A stretch of 64,000 nucleotides of DNA, from the NCBI RefSeq assembly GCF_019097595.1, contig NC_080717.1, positions 18,383,336 through 18,447,335 on the forward strand, in the 5' to 3' direction. The notes under the pieces were generated by a model. It was not told the origin of the DNA. It worked only from the letters and a program-made list of their open reading frames with translations, and searched no databases. Made by a program: the position numbers and the translations under genes. Shown piece by piece: positions 1 through 12,686 of the stretch. Source of the stretch: Hemibagrus wyckioides. Its lineage: Eukaryota; Chordata; Actinopteri; Siluriformes; Bagridae. How positions within the stretch are numbered: position 1 is the first letter of the stretch; the number at the start of each line of letters is the position of its first letter.

Positions 1-290
1 CCTTCCTTGGACCACTTTTGATAGATACTGACCACTGCAGACCGGGAACACCCCACAAGAGCTGCAGTTTTGGAGATGCTCTGATCCAGTTGTCTAGACA
101 TCACAATTTGGCCCTTCGTCAAACTCTCTCAAATCCTTACGCTTGTCCATTTTTCCTGCTTCTAACACATCAACAATGAGGACAAAATGTTCACTTGCTG
201 TCTAATATATCCCACCCACTAACAGGTGCCATGATGAGGAGATCATCAGTGTTATTCATTTGCTCATAATGTTATGCTTGATCGGTGTAT
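1..290 (-). mobile_element. Tc1/mariner-like transposon relic (cut by window edge)
   Basis: Read on the minus strand, this begins with a terminal-repeat-like end near 289-270. A decayed transposase start near 150 follows, resembling a Met-Gly-Lys-Arg-Lys-Asp-Leu-Ser helix-turn-helix opening of fish Tc1-like elements. Substitutions and stops break the frame, so it is inactive. The rest of the element lies outside the window. Family recognition is from memory of common fish Tc1 sequences, not a database search. Confidence 0.75.
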
Positions 291-3200
291 TAGCATATGC
301 GTTTTCCCATCATTCCATGGCTCAATTTTCTCAATTTTAACACAACAAAAGATCTACAGTCTTTTCATATGTTACTATAAAAATGGCTGCATACTTTAAC
401 ATGTCCAAGCTATCAAGACATCTTACAAACTGTTTCTGTGCATGTATACTAAACTTTTCCACAGCCATAAATTGAATATTCTTTATATAGTATATTAATG
501 CGGGGGGCATTTTCTGATACGGTAAGCTAGTCAAATTTTCTACCTATAGTTACATGCATTTTTTAAAAACTGACATTAATTAATTAAGTAGACAAAGCAG
601 CACAGAAGGTTGAACAAATCGTCAGAACAGAGGCTGTGTGTGTTTTGTGTGACACTGTGTGACAAGGTGTACACAACAAGTCAGCCACAAACTGTGTAAA
701 GCATTCTGAATAGCGTGCACTATTTCCTTGTGTGTATTTTGTTGCTCATATGTCTTTTCAGTGTCCTCAGCTGAACCTGTATCATCTAACTCTCAAATTG
801 GACATTTAAACTATTACATTATAATACGCTCCTGGAACATAGAGTAGCCATATAAAAACAGCCCTCAGCTATACATGAATCACAAAATGACTTCTGTATG
901 TCCCAGAGTAAAAGCGGAGCAGATGCGTGCGGTTACACATTTCACTGGGGAGACGAAAGCTTGCGGTGTCTGAGCTTTAGAGGAAAAAAGCACCGCACAG
1001 CAAGCCATGACAGTTAGGATCATATTATAGGTCAAACATTATTTTGGTTTTACATGTTTCTTGCACCTCACAACCTCAAGAAGGAGTTAAGTAATATTTA
1101 AGGAGACAAAGTTGTTCTGTCTATGGAATGGCTGGACCACCAGATTTTTGTTGACACGGCCCTTTCATTAAATATGTGGTTGCTGAAGAGTGCACTTCAG
1201 TGGGCTTGTGTCCATCTGTCACTCGTTCCACTGCTGACAGAGCCACTGAACACTTCAGCAAGACAGTGACCACTGTGCTATTATACACGTTTTTCATTTT
1301 CTGCCTGTCATTCCGCAGAGAAAACAAGTGTTAACTCGTTTACTTTGGACAAGACCAGTGGAAAAACATTTCTTATGAACTTTTTCCAAAAAGCAGCTCT
1401 TAACTGCACATTGTTCTAAAAATACACATGCGATGCACTAAGGCAGCCTGCTCAAAGATAAGTAAAGCCAGGTCCCTGTGCAACCTTTCACTATTCTAAC
1501 CTCCCGCAGTGGAGTCAGAACCTCCTTTTGCCTATGAATAGCTATCCGTCGGCAGTAGTGAGTTCACAGAGCTATCGTCCTGAAAGGGAGGAGTGCCACA
1601 GAGGGATGTTATGTTTCATTTCAGCATACTGGGTCTGTTCCAGGGCCATCCTCCACTGATCAAAGGTTAAGCCAGAGGAGAGGCGCTGGCAGGAGCCCTG
1701 CACTGAATGCTCTCTGTTCTTTAATTTTCAGATGTCTGGACTCTTAAAAAGTCTGTATTCAACGTTCTTGAGTGCTGTCATCGCAGAACGGCTCCATCTA
1801 CGTGGATATCAGATATGTTTAGGGTTGTTTCTTATCCTTAAGACAAAAAACATGCTTGTTACAGTCGCTTTTTTACTTGTGTTTAAAGTATGAGGATAAT
1901 CTGATCCTGATCTCGATAGCATGGGGCCATGAGATCCTGGTGATGTGTACACATTTTACAGCAATGGTAATACATTTTTTCTCTTATCAGCATTTGCATG
2001 GGCCCTCCTTTCCACCCTGTCTCATCAAAAATGTGCTAGACAAAAAAATGGATTTGCTAGAAAGCGAACACACTCTGAGTGTTTCTTTTAAACCGTAACG
2101 TCCAGACAGCTGTCTGCGTTAAAATGATGAACTATTTTTTCAGCTGTCTATTTTGAGTAATGAAGGCCATGTAATACATATCACTCCACTTTCCACCTCA
2201 AGAAAGAATGAATACGGAGAGACAAAAAGAAAAGATGGAGAGGTTGTTGGACATTTAAATCCGACCGTGTCTTCCTTTCGTTGCCCGCTGTAGGTGGCTG
2301 TATAGAGCTAGATCTGATAACATCAGTGAGAAGTTAAACAAAAGGCATTTTTTACTCAAAACGGCCATCTTTCAGGCTGACTGCTACTGTAAACACCATT
2401 CCTGAATACAACATTATAAGACATGCTATCCTGCATTCCTTCTCCTCCTCCTTTAAAGAAACAGTTCAAATAGGCCTGCCAAAAAGAAGTCACTAAGTGT
2501 GAGTGGAACAGAGTGAGAAAGATCACAAATAGAAAAAGATTCTTGAAAATTCCAGACAACGTTTTGCAGATCAGTGCTAGCCATATGTGAAAAGTGCAAT
2601 GAGCATGCATCTGTGCTAATGTCAGTTATTGACACACTGAACTCTAGAAGAAGAAAAAAGAATTGCTTCTCTCGAGGCTAATGTAGTCAGTCTAATGAGG
2701 GTACTGTCTTTCACAAAAGTAATGTCTTCCAGAACAAGATTTCATACCAGAAGATTTGAAAATCCATTTGGAAAAGGAATAGTTCCATTAACCTTAATAC
2801 CTTTCCGAACATTCTCTTTGAACATTCCTCTACTCCCTCTGGTTCTAATTGATTTCATAAAAAGAGGCAATATGTAAAAGCGAGGAGGGAATCTGTTGAC
2901 ATAACCTTGAGTCTAAACGATCCTCGAATTCTCATGTTGTCTGAGAATCTCTTAGCTGTCTTTATGCGCCTCATAACTTAATTATGACACATTTCCTGGA
3001 CCTTGTTGCTCATTTCTGAAGTGCAATTCACCTTTTCATAGCCTGTTAACAGTTTGGATGACAAAAAGTGTCCTATCCAAGCACATCATTTCCCACATTC
3101 GTAGCCTCTTCACCGGATGAGAGGCGTATGCAACCTGCTGAAATCTACCACAACCATCTATGAAAAATCCAGATTTCTTTCTTTTTGTCTGCTGACATAT

Positions 3201-3480
3201 GGGAGATGGAAAGATTTACTTGGAAAAATGTAAGTCACAATTCAATGAGGGAGGTGAGCAACATGGATGAAGGCTAAACTCTTAAGCAAATTTCTGAGCA
3301 TTTTACAAATCGTAAAAAAAAAAAAGATATCTTGAATTATTTCTTGCCCCAGAATGACTAAAGTATTAGTCAGAGGTTTTCTGAGCAAAACACGAAACAT
3401 TTTCAAGCATCTGAAGCTCAAGCTTAAAAGAAAACACAACAACCATTCTTTTTCCTTTTTGTTTTTTTTTTTTTAATATA
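291..3480. other. intergenic, 3' flank of fgf24
   Basis: No gene is visible. The short open frames here lack family resemblance, splice context or composition bias. The stretch around 2880-3080 looks less repetitive and more compositionally even than its surroundings, so it may hold a conserved non-coding element. No recognised mobile element was seen between 300 and 3480. Confidence 0.5.
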
Positions 3481-3489
3481 GTCCTTATT

Positions 3490-3495
3490 TTTATT
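3490..3495 (-). terminator. fgf24: candidate poly(A) signal of fgf24
   Basis: TTTATT on the plus strand reads AATAAA on the minus strand, about 1.54 kb beyond the fgf24 stop codon. It is the first canonical hexamer I found downstream. A genomic A-rich run on the minus strand follows it, which weakens the call. The real 3' end could be earlier, using a variant hexamer. Confidence 0.3.
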
Positions 3496-5038
3496 AGGAG
3501 GTCAAATAAATTCATCAGGTTGTATTTACAGAGAAAGGCAATAAATATTTTTTATAATAGTCATAAAATTATTTTTTTTTTTTGCATACGTTTTTTTTTA
3601 AACCATACATGTGTCATGTTTGTTAGTAGTATCTCTTACAAAAACCTGTCATGTGACAAAGGAATATATAGATTTGTTTACACTACAGCGACACCCATAT
3701 GAAGGGCAAACCTCAGCACAGGTAAGTTTAGTGAAAGGTGTTCCATCTTCCCTGTTGTAGTTTGATTGAGATTGATCTGGTATAAAGCCTTAGTGGACAT
3801 AAGTACATGTACAGCATAATATTGTCTAAACCATCATAGATGGAGTTTACAAATGGAAATCTGGAATACAGCATAACCTGATAGGTATACCTGTAGAATG
3901 ACAGAAAAAAGTGAATGATGAATGACAGAAAAAAAACATTTTACAGGCTCTGAGAACAGCACATGAAATTGGCAGAGGGGAGAAAAATGACTATAAGCCT
4001 TATAACTGATTTTGTGGTAATTCTTCAAAAGAAAACCTACTGTATATTTCTATGTATTCTTGAAACACTTTGAAATAAAAAAAAAAGAAGTACATATGTG
4101 TGCTAGTGTTTGAGATCAGACCCACTGTCACCCCAGTGCATTCTCGTAAACCTTGCACCAAAGTACAGTGAGAAAGGTCGAAAAGGTTCTCATCAAATCA
4201 ACTTTGTTATGCTCTTCGAGTCCCTTCAACTCCAAGCTTCTCTTCATTTGTTTTAACAAGCACTACCGCCATAGCTGATGCTGATACCTGGCTAGTCAAA
4301 GCATGTTGTGCGCTGCTGAATCACAGGTTGCACAAAAATGTAAAAGGAATCATACAATTGCTGGGTGTGATTAAGCACACTTCACCCGCAGACAGGCCTA
4401 GAGAGAACACTCAGACTTCTCACAGAAAAATCAGTGAGCAGAAATGAAGGTGATGAGATGCTTCATGGAGGGCCCTTGAAAATATTGCACTCAAAGCTAG
4501 TGTTGGCTTGTGATGAAGCTGGTACAGAGTCCTGCCATGTGACCCTGTTATCATGCTCCTCATGCCCATTCCAGCAGAAGGGGAAAAAAACGGATTCTTG
4601 TTGTTTGGGCCAATTCAAAATGAAATATAGAGTAAATAAAGTTTTTCTTGGGTATTGGAGTCAAATCTCTCCTTTTCAACAGGATGCCTGCTGCTGTAAA
4701 CTCGTCAAAGTGGGAGACCACAGTTCCTTTTTTTTTTTTTTTTGTCATCCATAGTTTGTCCAATATAAATAACAGAGAGTAACAGACACAATATAACATT
4801 AATGATAACCCAGAGACATTCAACACCTAAGAGAGACTCAGAGATCCGAAAATATAAAAATAAAACATCTTTGAACTTTTTTAAGCTTTTTGTCTTTTTT
4901 TTTTCTTTTTTTTTTTGTCCTGTAGCCATCTTTCAGGTTTCCTCTCCTGCTGCTTAAACACAATAACCTTTATGCTGGTTTAAGGCAAGAAGTTTGAGAT
5001 GTCTGTAAAGGAAGAGTGCATGCTTGGTCTGTGTCACT
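3496..5038 (-). other. fgf24: probable fgf24 3' UTR
   Basis: This lies directly downstream of the fgf24 stop codon. It is AT-rich, with A/T homopolymers near 3310, 3570, 4080, 4728 and 4900, and no coding potential. The extent depends on the poly(A) signal proposed at 3490-3495. Confidence 0.35.
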
Positions 5039-5317
5039 TCAGTTTGTTTTGTGGTTTGGCCTTAAGCGCCGTGCCCTACGCGTCCGTTTCGTTACAGTGG
5101 TGAAACGGAACTCTTCCTGAGGGTCCACCTTGCCCTTAGGGTCACGTTTCATGAAATGTACTTCCTGCTGTGTCTGTGTGGTCCGTGAGCCTTTCTTGGG
5201 CCGGCCGCGGCGGTTGAAGCCCAGGTACCAGCCTTTGTACTTGGCAGACACTAACGCCGTGTAGTTGTTTTCCAAGAACTCCTCCACGAACACACACTCT
5301 GGGTTACTCCCATTGAG
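5039..5317 (-). CDS. fgf24: fgf24 exon 5 (terminal coding exon)
   Basis: The acceptor is a pyrimidine-rich ...CCCCTGCAG just above 5317. It encodes residues 117-208, starting LNGSNPEC, through the LENNYTA and HFMKR motifs, to the basic tail and TGA at 5041-5039. It enters in phase 0. Confidence 0.95.
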   Translation of the reverse strand, partial: LNGSNPECVFVEEFLENNYTALVSAKYKGWYLGFNRRGRPKKGSRTTQTQQEVHFMKRDPKGKVDPQEEFRFTTVTKRTRRARRLRPNHKTN

Positions 5318-6703
5318 CTGCAGGGGAGAGAAAATAACATGTCAGATGAAGCCCACCTGTTGAGCAACTCTTCCAAACCTGACAGCTGAGTTTACTTGTA
5401 AGGCATTATAGCTATTTGCAGTAGAAAGGTGTTAGGAGTAGAGGGAAAAAAGTTTTTCCACATGACCCTATATGTTGTGCATCGTTATAAGTTCAAGTGA
5501 ACAGAAGTTTCACCGTTTTAAAAGGAAACTACCGCCTGCTTTACAATTCCAGTAACACTCGTAATGTAAATCTGGTTACCTTAGACCTTAGTCTACAGTT
5601 TGAATATTTGGTATTTTTCAGTCTTATGACAAGGTATATACCATTTACACTAATCACCTATAGATTGAGTGGAAAATAGAAGACGAGAATAGAATTGCTA
5701 CTGTTAATGCTTATGGTTGGCATCAAACAAACCAGAAAATGAAGAATAATTGAAAGGGGTGTTGCCCTTTGTGCACATTTGATACTTTTTCAAGCACTCA
5801 AGCACCCACTTTTGATTTAACCAGACATCTGTGAAAAATAAAATGTTGGCTCACTCTTTACCAGTGTTGCAGCTGTTTGGGGTTTTGAAAATGCATGTCA
5901 TCGGCTTTACAGTTCAGCAACCCGATATGAAAGACATTATCACTGTATTCACACTTTACAAAAGAAACATTTCCACCAACATGCTAATTACCTGCATGAT
6001 GAGTGGAAGAGACTGTGTGGATAAAGTTTTAATGGTGACTCACTAAGCAGGGAATGCTGTGTCACATACTGGCCTTTTCGTGACGTACATCATTAAGCTA
6101 CTTTGTATGATGCCTCCTAGTGATCACACAGCAAAATTGCTTTTGGTTGGCTTGTAATGAGGCGAGTAATTGACAGCGGAATGAGTTTCTATGTCAAATT
6201 GCAGATGACAAAGTCTTTAGTCAGCTTTCAGTAAACTAAAAAATAAACCTGTTTGCAACTGTAAAGTAGAACTTCGACATCTCTTTTGAGAAAGTTAGAA
6301 AATGAATGATAGTCTTAATTTAGTAAATGGCAGAAGATAAAATTCTTACCTTGCCAATAATTTTGCCATTCTTGTTCATGCAGATATAGTAGCCACTTTC
6401 TTTTCCTTTTATTCGAACATGACTCCCAAATGTCTCTGTCTCAACAACAAGGAGAGCTAGAATAGAAAAAAAGAATATATTAACATTAATACCATGAAGA
6501 CACATTTGAAGAAGAATCCACCAAAGAAGCTAGTGCTAGACACGTACAGATAGAAACAGTGATTTGTTAGAGTTAGAGGTTATTTAAAATGTAAAACACA
6601 TGTGATCACTCCATTATTGGGAAAAGAAAAGGTTGTGGGAAAAATATGAAGATTGATCAATAGCACAAACACAAATGGTGAGAATCGCTCCCATGACCAC
6701 CCC

Positions 6704-6750
<47 letters not shown>

Positions 6751-9700
6751 CCCTCTCAGTGTTTGGGCACCTTTGTTCAGGCTCACCCCTCCCAGGGGGA
6801 GCTATCTGCCAAACTTCTTGGAGCAGTTAAGATCCCTGGGGATTGGGTTTCCAGTCGCCTTTAGTCCCTGCTCACTCAATCAAAAAGTTAAGATGATCCA
6901 TTTGCTTAACACACAGAGCTATTCAGTGGAGCTCAAAGGCAGGGGGCTCTGAGGGCAATGCCAAAATTGTCCCTTTTAAAAGCAACTCACAGTACAACAA
7001 GCAGGGGAACCAGTTCAGGCAGAGCACTTGAGATTTGTGCAGGAGCAGGAGAAACAGCCCTTTACCTTGGTTTAGGGCAGCGGATAAGGAGGTGACTCTA
7101 CAAAGCCACTGCTAAAACAGCAGAAAAGAGAGAATAAGCAAGAGACGACAGAATAGATGCCGGGGGTATAGAGTGCACAGGGAGCTGTACACCTGTTTCC
7201 CTTGACTATTTATTTTAAATTATAGATATGACATATGCCTAGACTGCTTAAGAAGTTCCTCCTGTAACAGGCATATGCTTGCTCAAGGCATTTTTTTTTT
7301 TTTTAAATATGTCTGACATACTTCTTGTTCTCAGGGCCATACATCTGTTTCACATGTTTGCCAGAGTAAAGCATGAAGCGACGTTAACAACAGAAAAATC
7401 AACTGCTGCATTTGTCACAACCGCTGAACGTTCATAATGTTCTGTGTACATACATAAAATAACTGAAATTAGTTGGCATTAGGAATAATGAAAGTCTGTA
7501 CTACTCATAAGTACTGACCTATTATCCTTTGTGAACTGATTATTGGAACACTAAGCTGCCGTATTGAATTAGCACCCTGTCTTTGTATTGCTGAGAGGCA
7601 GAGAGCTCTCAGGTGCCAGGTGTGGGGATTTACCTGGATCTGCGTACAATCCTGCTCACACAGGTACAGAACGACCTTTATGTCTGAGCTTTACTCACAA
7701 TGCTCTACCACTCACACTCCAAACCTAACACCAGTTTGACTGCCTGAACAAAGCAAAATGCTGAACTCTAAATAAAGTTTATTTTCAAACTGACACTAAT
7801 TAAATGATGTGTAAGCATTAAACATCCGAATCAAGCACAGGCCAGTTCACCACCTTAAGAAGACACAGCGGTATAAGGCATATCTTAAGCCCTGTGTCTG
7901 TTGGGGAGTTACTACAACAGCACCGAGCAAGACTCTGGCTGACACGGTTGAAAATGAGGTCGGATGTAAACACACTTGTATCACTCAGCGCAGCTCAGTC
8001 CAGCATTCACTGCGCTTACCTCTACCCACATACCCCCCACACTCACCCACCCCAAATTACCCTGAACTCATGCACACAGTGAAAGCTACACATTCAAAGC
8101 TTTTAATATGATCTGGACCTATGATCAGTAATCAAAAAGCAGCACAAATGCCTTTCAGGACATGAGCAGACAATGTTACGCTGAGTCATGTTGCTCAGAA
8201 AGATGAGCACACAATTAAACCTCTGGGATGTAAAGTACACCAGGATGTATGTGTGTTTTTGGTGTAAGGCTAGCAGATCTGTCTAATGCGGCGGAAGAGC
8301 ACAGGAATGCTCCCGTACCGTACTTGCCCCCATCGTCTCCGTTAGCATTGATCTTCTTGCCGAGGATCTGTACATGCTTCCCTGTTGTCCGGCTGTACAG
8401 CTGGTATATCCGCACCTGTTTCCGACTCACGTCATCACGTGTGTGGTTCTCAATGTAGAAGCGGAAGTCTGCAGAACTCTGGTGCGACTCCTAGAAGCAG
8501 AGAAGCAGAGGGTCAGACTGTGTGACTAAACCTTTCTAGAGTAAAGTGTAGTGTGAGACTGGTTGTCATTAAAAGACATGTTAGTTGATAGATGTTGTTC
8601 TAATTTCCCCTTTATGTCTGCGTATTTTGTTCAAAAGTCATTTTGAAGATCAAAACTTGGAAAAGAATGTACAAGATTACAGGCAGTTTTCGCCAATCTG
8701 CGTAGCCTTCAGAAAGACAAAGCATGATTTCAGGTTAGCGTTCTCTTTTCATCTCTTCGAGTAAAGCAGCTGAATACTATGTGCCTGGAGCTAAACCGAG
8801 AAAACAAGTATTCCATTTCCAATAGCAAGCCACTAGCAATTATCCACCTGAAGGATCAGGACCTGTTTCTCTGTCATCAAACAAATATCTGCCTGAGGTC
8901 AGAATTACCCTCATAAATCACACACACACGCAGACACACACATCTGCAGACATGCTAACAGACATTTACGCAGACACATCTGCAGCGAGATATGTGTACA
9001 CACACACCCACCCACACACATACACGCACACATATAAAACTATACAACCTAAGGGATCTTTCAATACCCAGCATTCATTTTCATTCACATATTTTATCCG
9101 CTGTGCCAGTTACCTGAGGCTTTATCCGAAAAAAATATTCCCAGCCAATCTTTCATCTGTTATCCTCCTTAACTTTTCTCCCCAATCCTCTTCTACTCTC
9201 CTTTCCTGTCATCCCTCCATATGAGGAAAACGTATACTTTCAGAACCCCTGGAATCTAAGCCCAAGCCAAGGCTGCTCTCCTCAGCTGTATGAGTGGTAA
9301 TTACCCAGTAATGGGCTTTTATGTGGCTGCTCTCAGGTGGCTAATTATATACACATTACATACTCTGACTCGCTGTTATTTTAACCTCAGCAAATTAATG
9401 ACATTTAGAGTGTGCGAGGGGAAATGCACTCATGGCAGAACAAATCTTCAACGCTGAGATGAGAAACAAGGCGCTTCCACTAAGCTGCACAGTGCACTGG
9501 ACTGTGAGATGTATGTGAGCACGCTCGGAAAACACTCACATGGGATCTAGAAAGCTCACTTCTTTTGCATTTAACACCTAAACATTTCTTTATGCCTGCA
9601 GTGAATTATCCATTCATTTGTTTTATTTACTGATTAACTAATTCATCCTTCCATCAATAAATAGCAACCGACACTTGCTTATAATCAATACGTACATCAG

Positions 9701-11599
9701 TTATGTATTATGTGAATTTCCCTTTGGGATGAATAAAGTATCTATCTATTAATGCATAAGAAGATATTTTGACTCTCACATAATAAAACGTTATTATAAA
9801 AACCAAATAAATTGCTTTTAAATTGTATACATTTACACACACAGTGTGTATGTGTTACGAATCCTTTCAGGCAGGTTTATCGCACAAAGATGGTCTGGCT
9901 TGTTTTCTAGAGTAGTTCTGTCTTGACAGAAAGCCCACACACATTATGTATGTGAGGGAAAACACACACACACACACACAAACCTCTCCTTTGAGGGATT
10001 TGCTCTAAAATCTCTCCATCTCTAGTCAAACATTGAGGTGTGTTTGGCAGACAGTTGCATCTCAGCGCAAGCAGGAAAACGGGACATGCCTATGCAAAAC
10101 ATTTTTATCATGCTGCCTGTCTCCCTTCAAAGCCATCCTAGCGAAATGGATATCATTGGGACTTCAAAAGATCAGCACCATCCTTGCTAAGAAGCTGTGC
10201 ACTCTTGCATGTCCGATAGGGCCCTATCTGCAGACACCATTCTCCGCTGTAGCTCAGGAAACAACGCATCAATGCACTGCCACTTCAGCCCTGCTCTTAT
10301 AGACTTATCACACCATTGATTTCCCAGCATTTCCTCAAAGAAGAAAAGGACCAAACCCCATTATAAAATACCGAGTGACGGAATGAAGGAGAAAAAGAAA
10401 AAAAAGAAAAGAAAAGCAGGAAGCATTTATACGCTTGCATGCGTGACCTGCAATTAAAGCACTAGTATTGTAATTACTGACACAAAACGCTGAGGAATCA
10501 GACAGCCTGCACTATGCTCTTGTTTGCGCCAACTGTTATGGAATAAAGATTACCTTGCAGTCCTATCTACTTAATATATACTGCTTAAGTTCATTAATTG
10601 AGGGTGACTTTTTAGGTGCCTGCTGTTGGTATGACATGTTAATACAAGATTTTTACAGTCAATGTATTATCCTATCCAGAAGTAACCAAAAAAAAAAAAA
10701 GGTTTGTGTTTTTCTTCTGTGATATTTTGCAGGATCAGAAATTGTTTGAACATTTCACTTTAAAAAATTTTTAACAGCCTTGTTATAGCATTACTTGTTT
10801 GTTTTTTTTTCCAGTTATCTTTAAATGTGAGAGGAATTACATACACTCTGTCTGTCTCTTGACTGAATAGAAACCTTGCGTGATGAAATTGGAAAGACAG
10901 ACTAGTACAAAGTAAAAAAAAACAAAAATCCTTCCGACAGAGATAGCTAACTTGTATTATCTTGTATGATCGCATCCATTATTGCACAATCATCTGAACT
11001 GGCATTACTATATAATGAATTGTATTATATGCTCCATATCCGTAACATACTTTACATATTACTTTCCATAAGCAGCACGCGGCATAACGATTTATTTATT
11101 TATTTTTTAGAAATGTTATGCATGCATTTCTGAGGCATGTGCGTAAAAGTAAATAGTAAAAGTACTTAGTGCATCACATATAGTTTACATGACATTTATA
11201 TAAACGATTCATTAAAAAGGGCAAAGTTGGAAGGCATTGCACAATTTCTCCTAATCCATATCCGTATTTTGCAGCTCTGATTTCTAAATACTTGTAGATT
11301 AAATACCCGCTAAAGTCTTAATCAACGTCAGTGATCAATCAGACCTACCTGTAACTGGAAGTAGAGGACCAGAAAATGTAAACACCTGGAGAAAGAGACA
11401 GAGAGAGAGAGAGAGGGGGAAGAAAGACGGAAACAAAAAAGGAGGAGTAAATCACAACGAATTAGGCGAAATAAAAAAGCGCATCAGTAAGACACCCTCA
11501 CATCTGGCTTTGAGCGACTTCTATTGGCAAGAATGCTGGGACTCGTGAATGAAAACGGCTTTCTTACACGTAGCTGAACCTTGAAGGCAGCACGGACAT
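5039..11599 (-). CDS. fgf24: FGF8/17/18/24-subfamily growth factor, probably Fgf24 (5 exons, 208 aa)
   Basis: Joined minus-strand exons 11599-11568, 11385-11349, 8490-8319, 6456-6350 and 5317-5039 give a 208-residue secreted protein. It opens with a hydrophobic signal peptide (about residues 1-23, [12 protein letters not shown] core). The FGF beta-trefoil core runs from about residue 42 to 180, with the subfamily motifs [43 protein letters not shown] and [10 protein letters not shown] basic tail (TKRTRRARR) follows. Cys106 and Cys124 match the two conserved core cysteines, and N-glycosylation sequons occur at IENHT, LNGS and ENNYT. Exon number and phases match the FGF8 subfamily. The ligand class signals through FGF receptors with heparan sulfate. 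I favour fgf24 over fgf18 because of the N-terminus (MSVLPSRF), the [18 protein letters not shown] tail and the [13 protein letters not shown] stretch, as I remember zebrafish Fgf24. fgf18a/b stays possible. No defects were seen. Confidence 0.93.
5318..6349 (-). other. fgf24: fgf24 intron 4
   Basis: GTAAGA donor and CAG acceptor. AT-rich except for a CNE-like block around 6060-6245, described in the findings. No mobile element was recognised. Confidence 0.8.
6350..6456 (-). CDS. fgf24: fgf24 exon 4
   Basis: 107 nt, the same length as the equivalent exon of other FGF8-subfamily genes as I recall. It encodes residues 81 (split Ala codon) to 116, including [17 protein letters not shown] and ICMNKNGK, the central beta-trefoil strands. 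CTAG acceptor, GTAAGA donor. Confidence 0.95.
6457..8318 (-). other. fgf24: fgf24 intron 3
   Basis: Carries a (CT)n tract at 6709-6748 and short homopolymers. No gene or recognised mobile element. Confidence 0.8.
6709..6748. repeat. (CT)n microsatellite
   Basis: About 20 uninterrupted CT units in fgf24 intron 3. Confidence 0.97.
8319..8490 (-). CDS. fgf24: fgf24 exon 3
   Basis: 172 nt, residues 24-80 plus one base. It starts [17 protein letters not shown] and continues through [17 protein letters not shown] and [21 protein letters not shown]. The IENHT sequon corresponds to a conserved N-glycosylation position in FGF18. CTAG acceptor, GTACGG donor. Confidence 0.95.
8491..11348 (-). other. 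fgf24: fgf24 intron 2
   Basis: The largest fgf24 intron. It contains CA-rich clusters (8920-9035, 9960-9980), a LINE-like tail near 9722-9752 and a strong CNE-like block at about 9270-9480. No gene. Confidence 0.8.
9714..9755 (+). repeat. short non-LTR retrotransposon 3'-end fragment
   Basis: The phrase GAATTTCCCTTTGGGATGAA followed by TAAAGTATCTATCTATT resembles the 3' ends with (TCTA)n tails of common fish LINEs. Only a few tens of bases remain, so the family is not assignable. Confidence 0.5.
11349..11385 (-). CDS. fgf24: fgf24 exon 2
   Basis: A 37 nt micro-exon. It completes the split Val11 codon and encodes [12 protein letters not shown], the hydrophobic core of the signal peptide. The acceptor tract is a CT microsatellite (11398-11415). 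The donor is GTAGGT. FGF8-subfamily genes have a comparable small second exon. Confidence 0.92.
11568..11599 (-). CDS. fgf24: fgf24 exon 1 (initiator)
   Basis: 32 coding nt from ATG at 11599-11597, encoding [10 protein letters not shown] plus two bases of Val11. The context (GACCAAGATGTCC) has a purine at -3. The donor GTAAGA follows. This start gives a signal peptide directly and a total length close to known Fgf24/Fgf18 proteins. Confidence 0.9.
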
Positions 11600-12310
11600 C
11601 TTGGTCAGATCCACCTGTTTCCAGCACTCGCCGGTCCAGTCTAAACACGGCGCCGAGGCCTCACGCGCACAATCCCGGGGGAGACTCGCGCTCCCAGTGA
11701 CACGAGAGATCAGTGCAGTAAAACTGTGCCGCTGGGAGCCACATCAGGCTCTTCCTCAATTCGCCTGATCTGAATGGGAACAACCGGCCGTATCTCCGTC
11801 CGTTTTCCCCTTTCCTTATTCCCGCATGCTTTGCGGTTTGGCTCCGCTGCGCGCGCACGCCGTCCTCTCGCTCCGAGCGCGGAAAGATTCAATTTGCACG
11901 CGGGATGTGTCTCTTCCGCGCTGACTACAAATTCCACAGGCGCTTTTTTTCACGCCTAGGGAGTGTCGGTCCGGTATTCAGAAGAAGTTCAATTCCGTTC
12001 GTACCTGCCGTTAAAGTCCACTTCAGCATGGGTCAAGGGTAACTTTCCGTGTCCGGTGATTGTGGAGGTCAAAAAGAAAAGTGGTTCTACACACGGAGAT
12101 AAGTTAATAAGTTGTGACGAAATCAAATATCTATATATTCTATTATTATATCCTATATATAATATATGTATGTATAAGAGAAACTCGTCTTGAGTTTAGA
12201 TTAGACAGTTATCCGGTATTAAAAAGCGCGTGCAGCCAGGCGGAGTGTGTAACGATCCGGAGCGCGTGTCAGCGGTTCATGTGCCGCGGAGGCTCGGTGC
12301 GCCGCGAGGG
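11600..12310 (-). promoter_or_regulatory. fgf24: fgf24 5' UTR and CpG-rich promoter region
   Basis: This segment upstream of the initiator exon is clearly richer in G+C and CpG than its surroundings (CGGCGCCG near 11650, GCGCGCAC near 11850, further CpGs to 12310). It is interrupted by an AT stretch at 12125-12175. The exact transcription start cannot be set from sequence alone. Confidence 0.6.
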
Positions 12311-12630
12311 GCTTTTTTTGGTCGCTAGTGGGTGGAAACCTGTCAGTGGTTTTTGCACCTGATAGGGCGATCAGCGAGGACCATCAGTACATCAGAGAGG
12401 GCTTTTTTTTTCAACATGCTTCTCTGCCTTCACTTAGCCGAGTTTTCTTAACTCTTCTTTCGCTTTAATTTTTTTTTTTTCATGGAAATTCTTTGCGGTT
12501 TTCAGTAAAACTTGGCGGGAACACGACGCAGGTGCAGGTCTTCAACGATGAAAGCCAGATCATGATATGATGAATTTTGGTAAAGGGAAACTAAGCAATG
12601 TATGAATATGCTACTACGACTACTACCAGC

Positions 12631-12683
<53 letters not shown>
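12631..12683. repeat. (AAT)n microsatellite
   Basis: About 17 AAT units, nearly pure. Confidence 0.97.
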
Positions 12684-12686
<3 letters not shown>

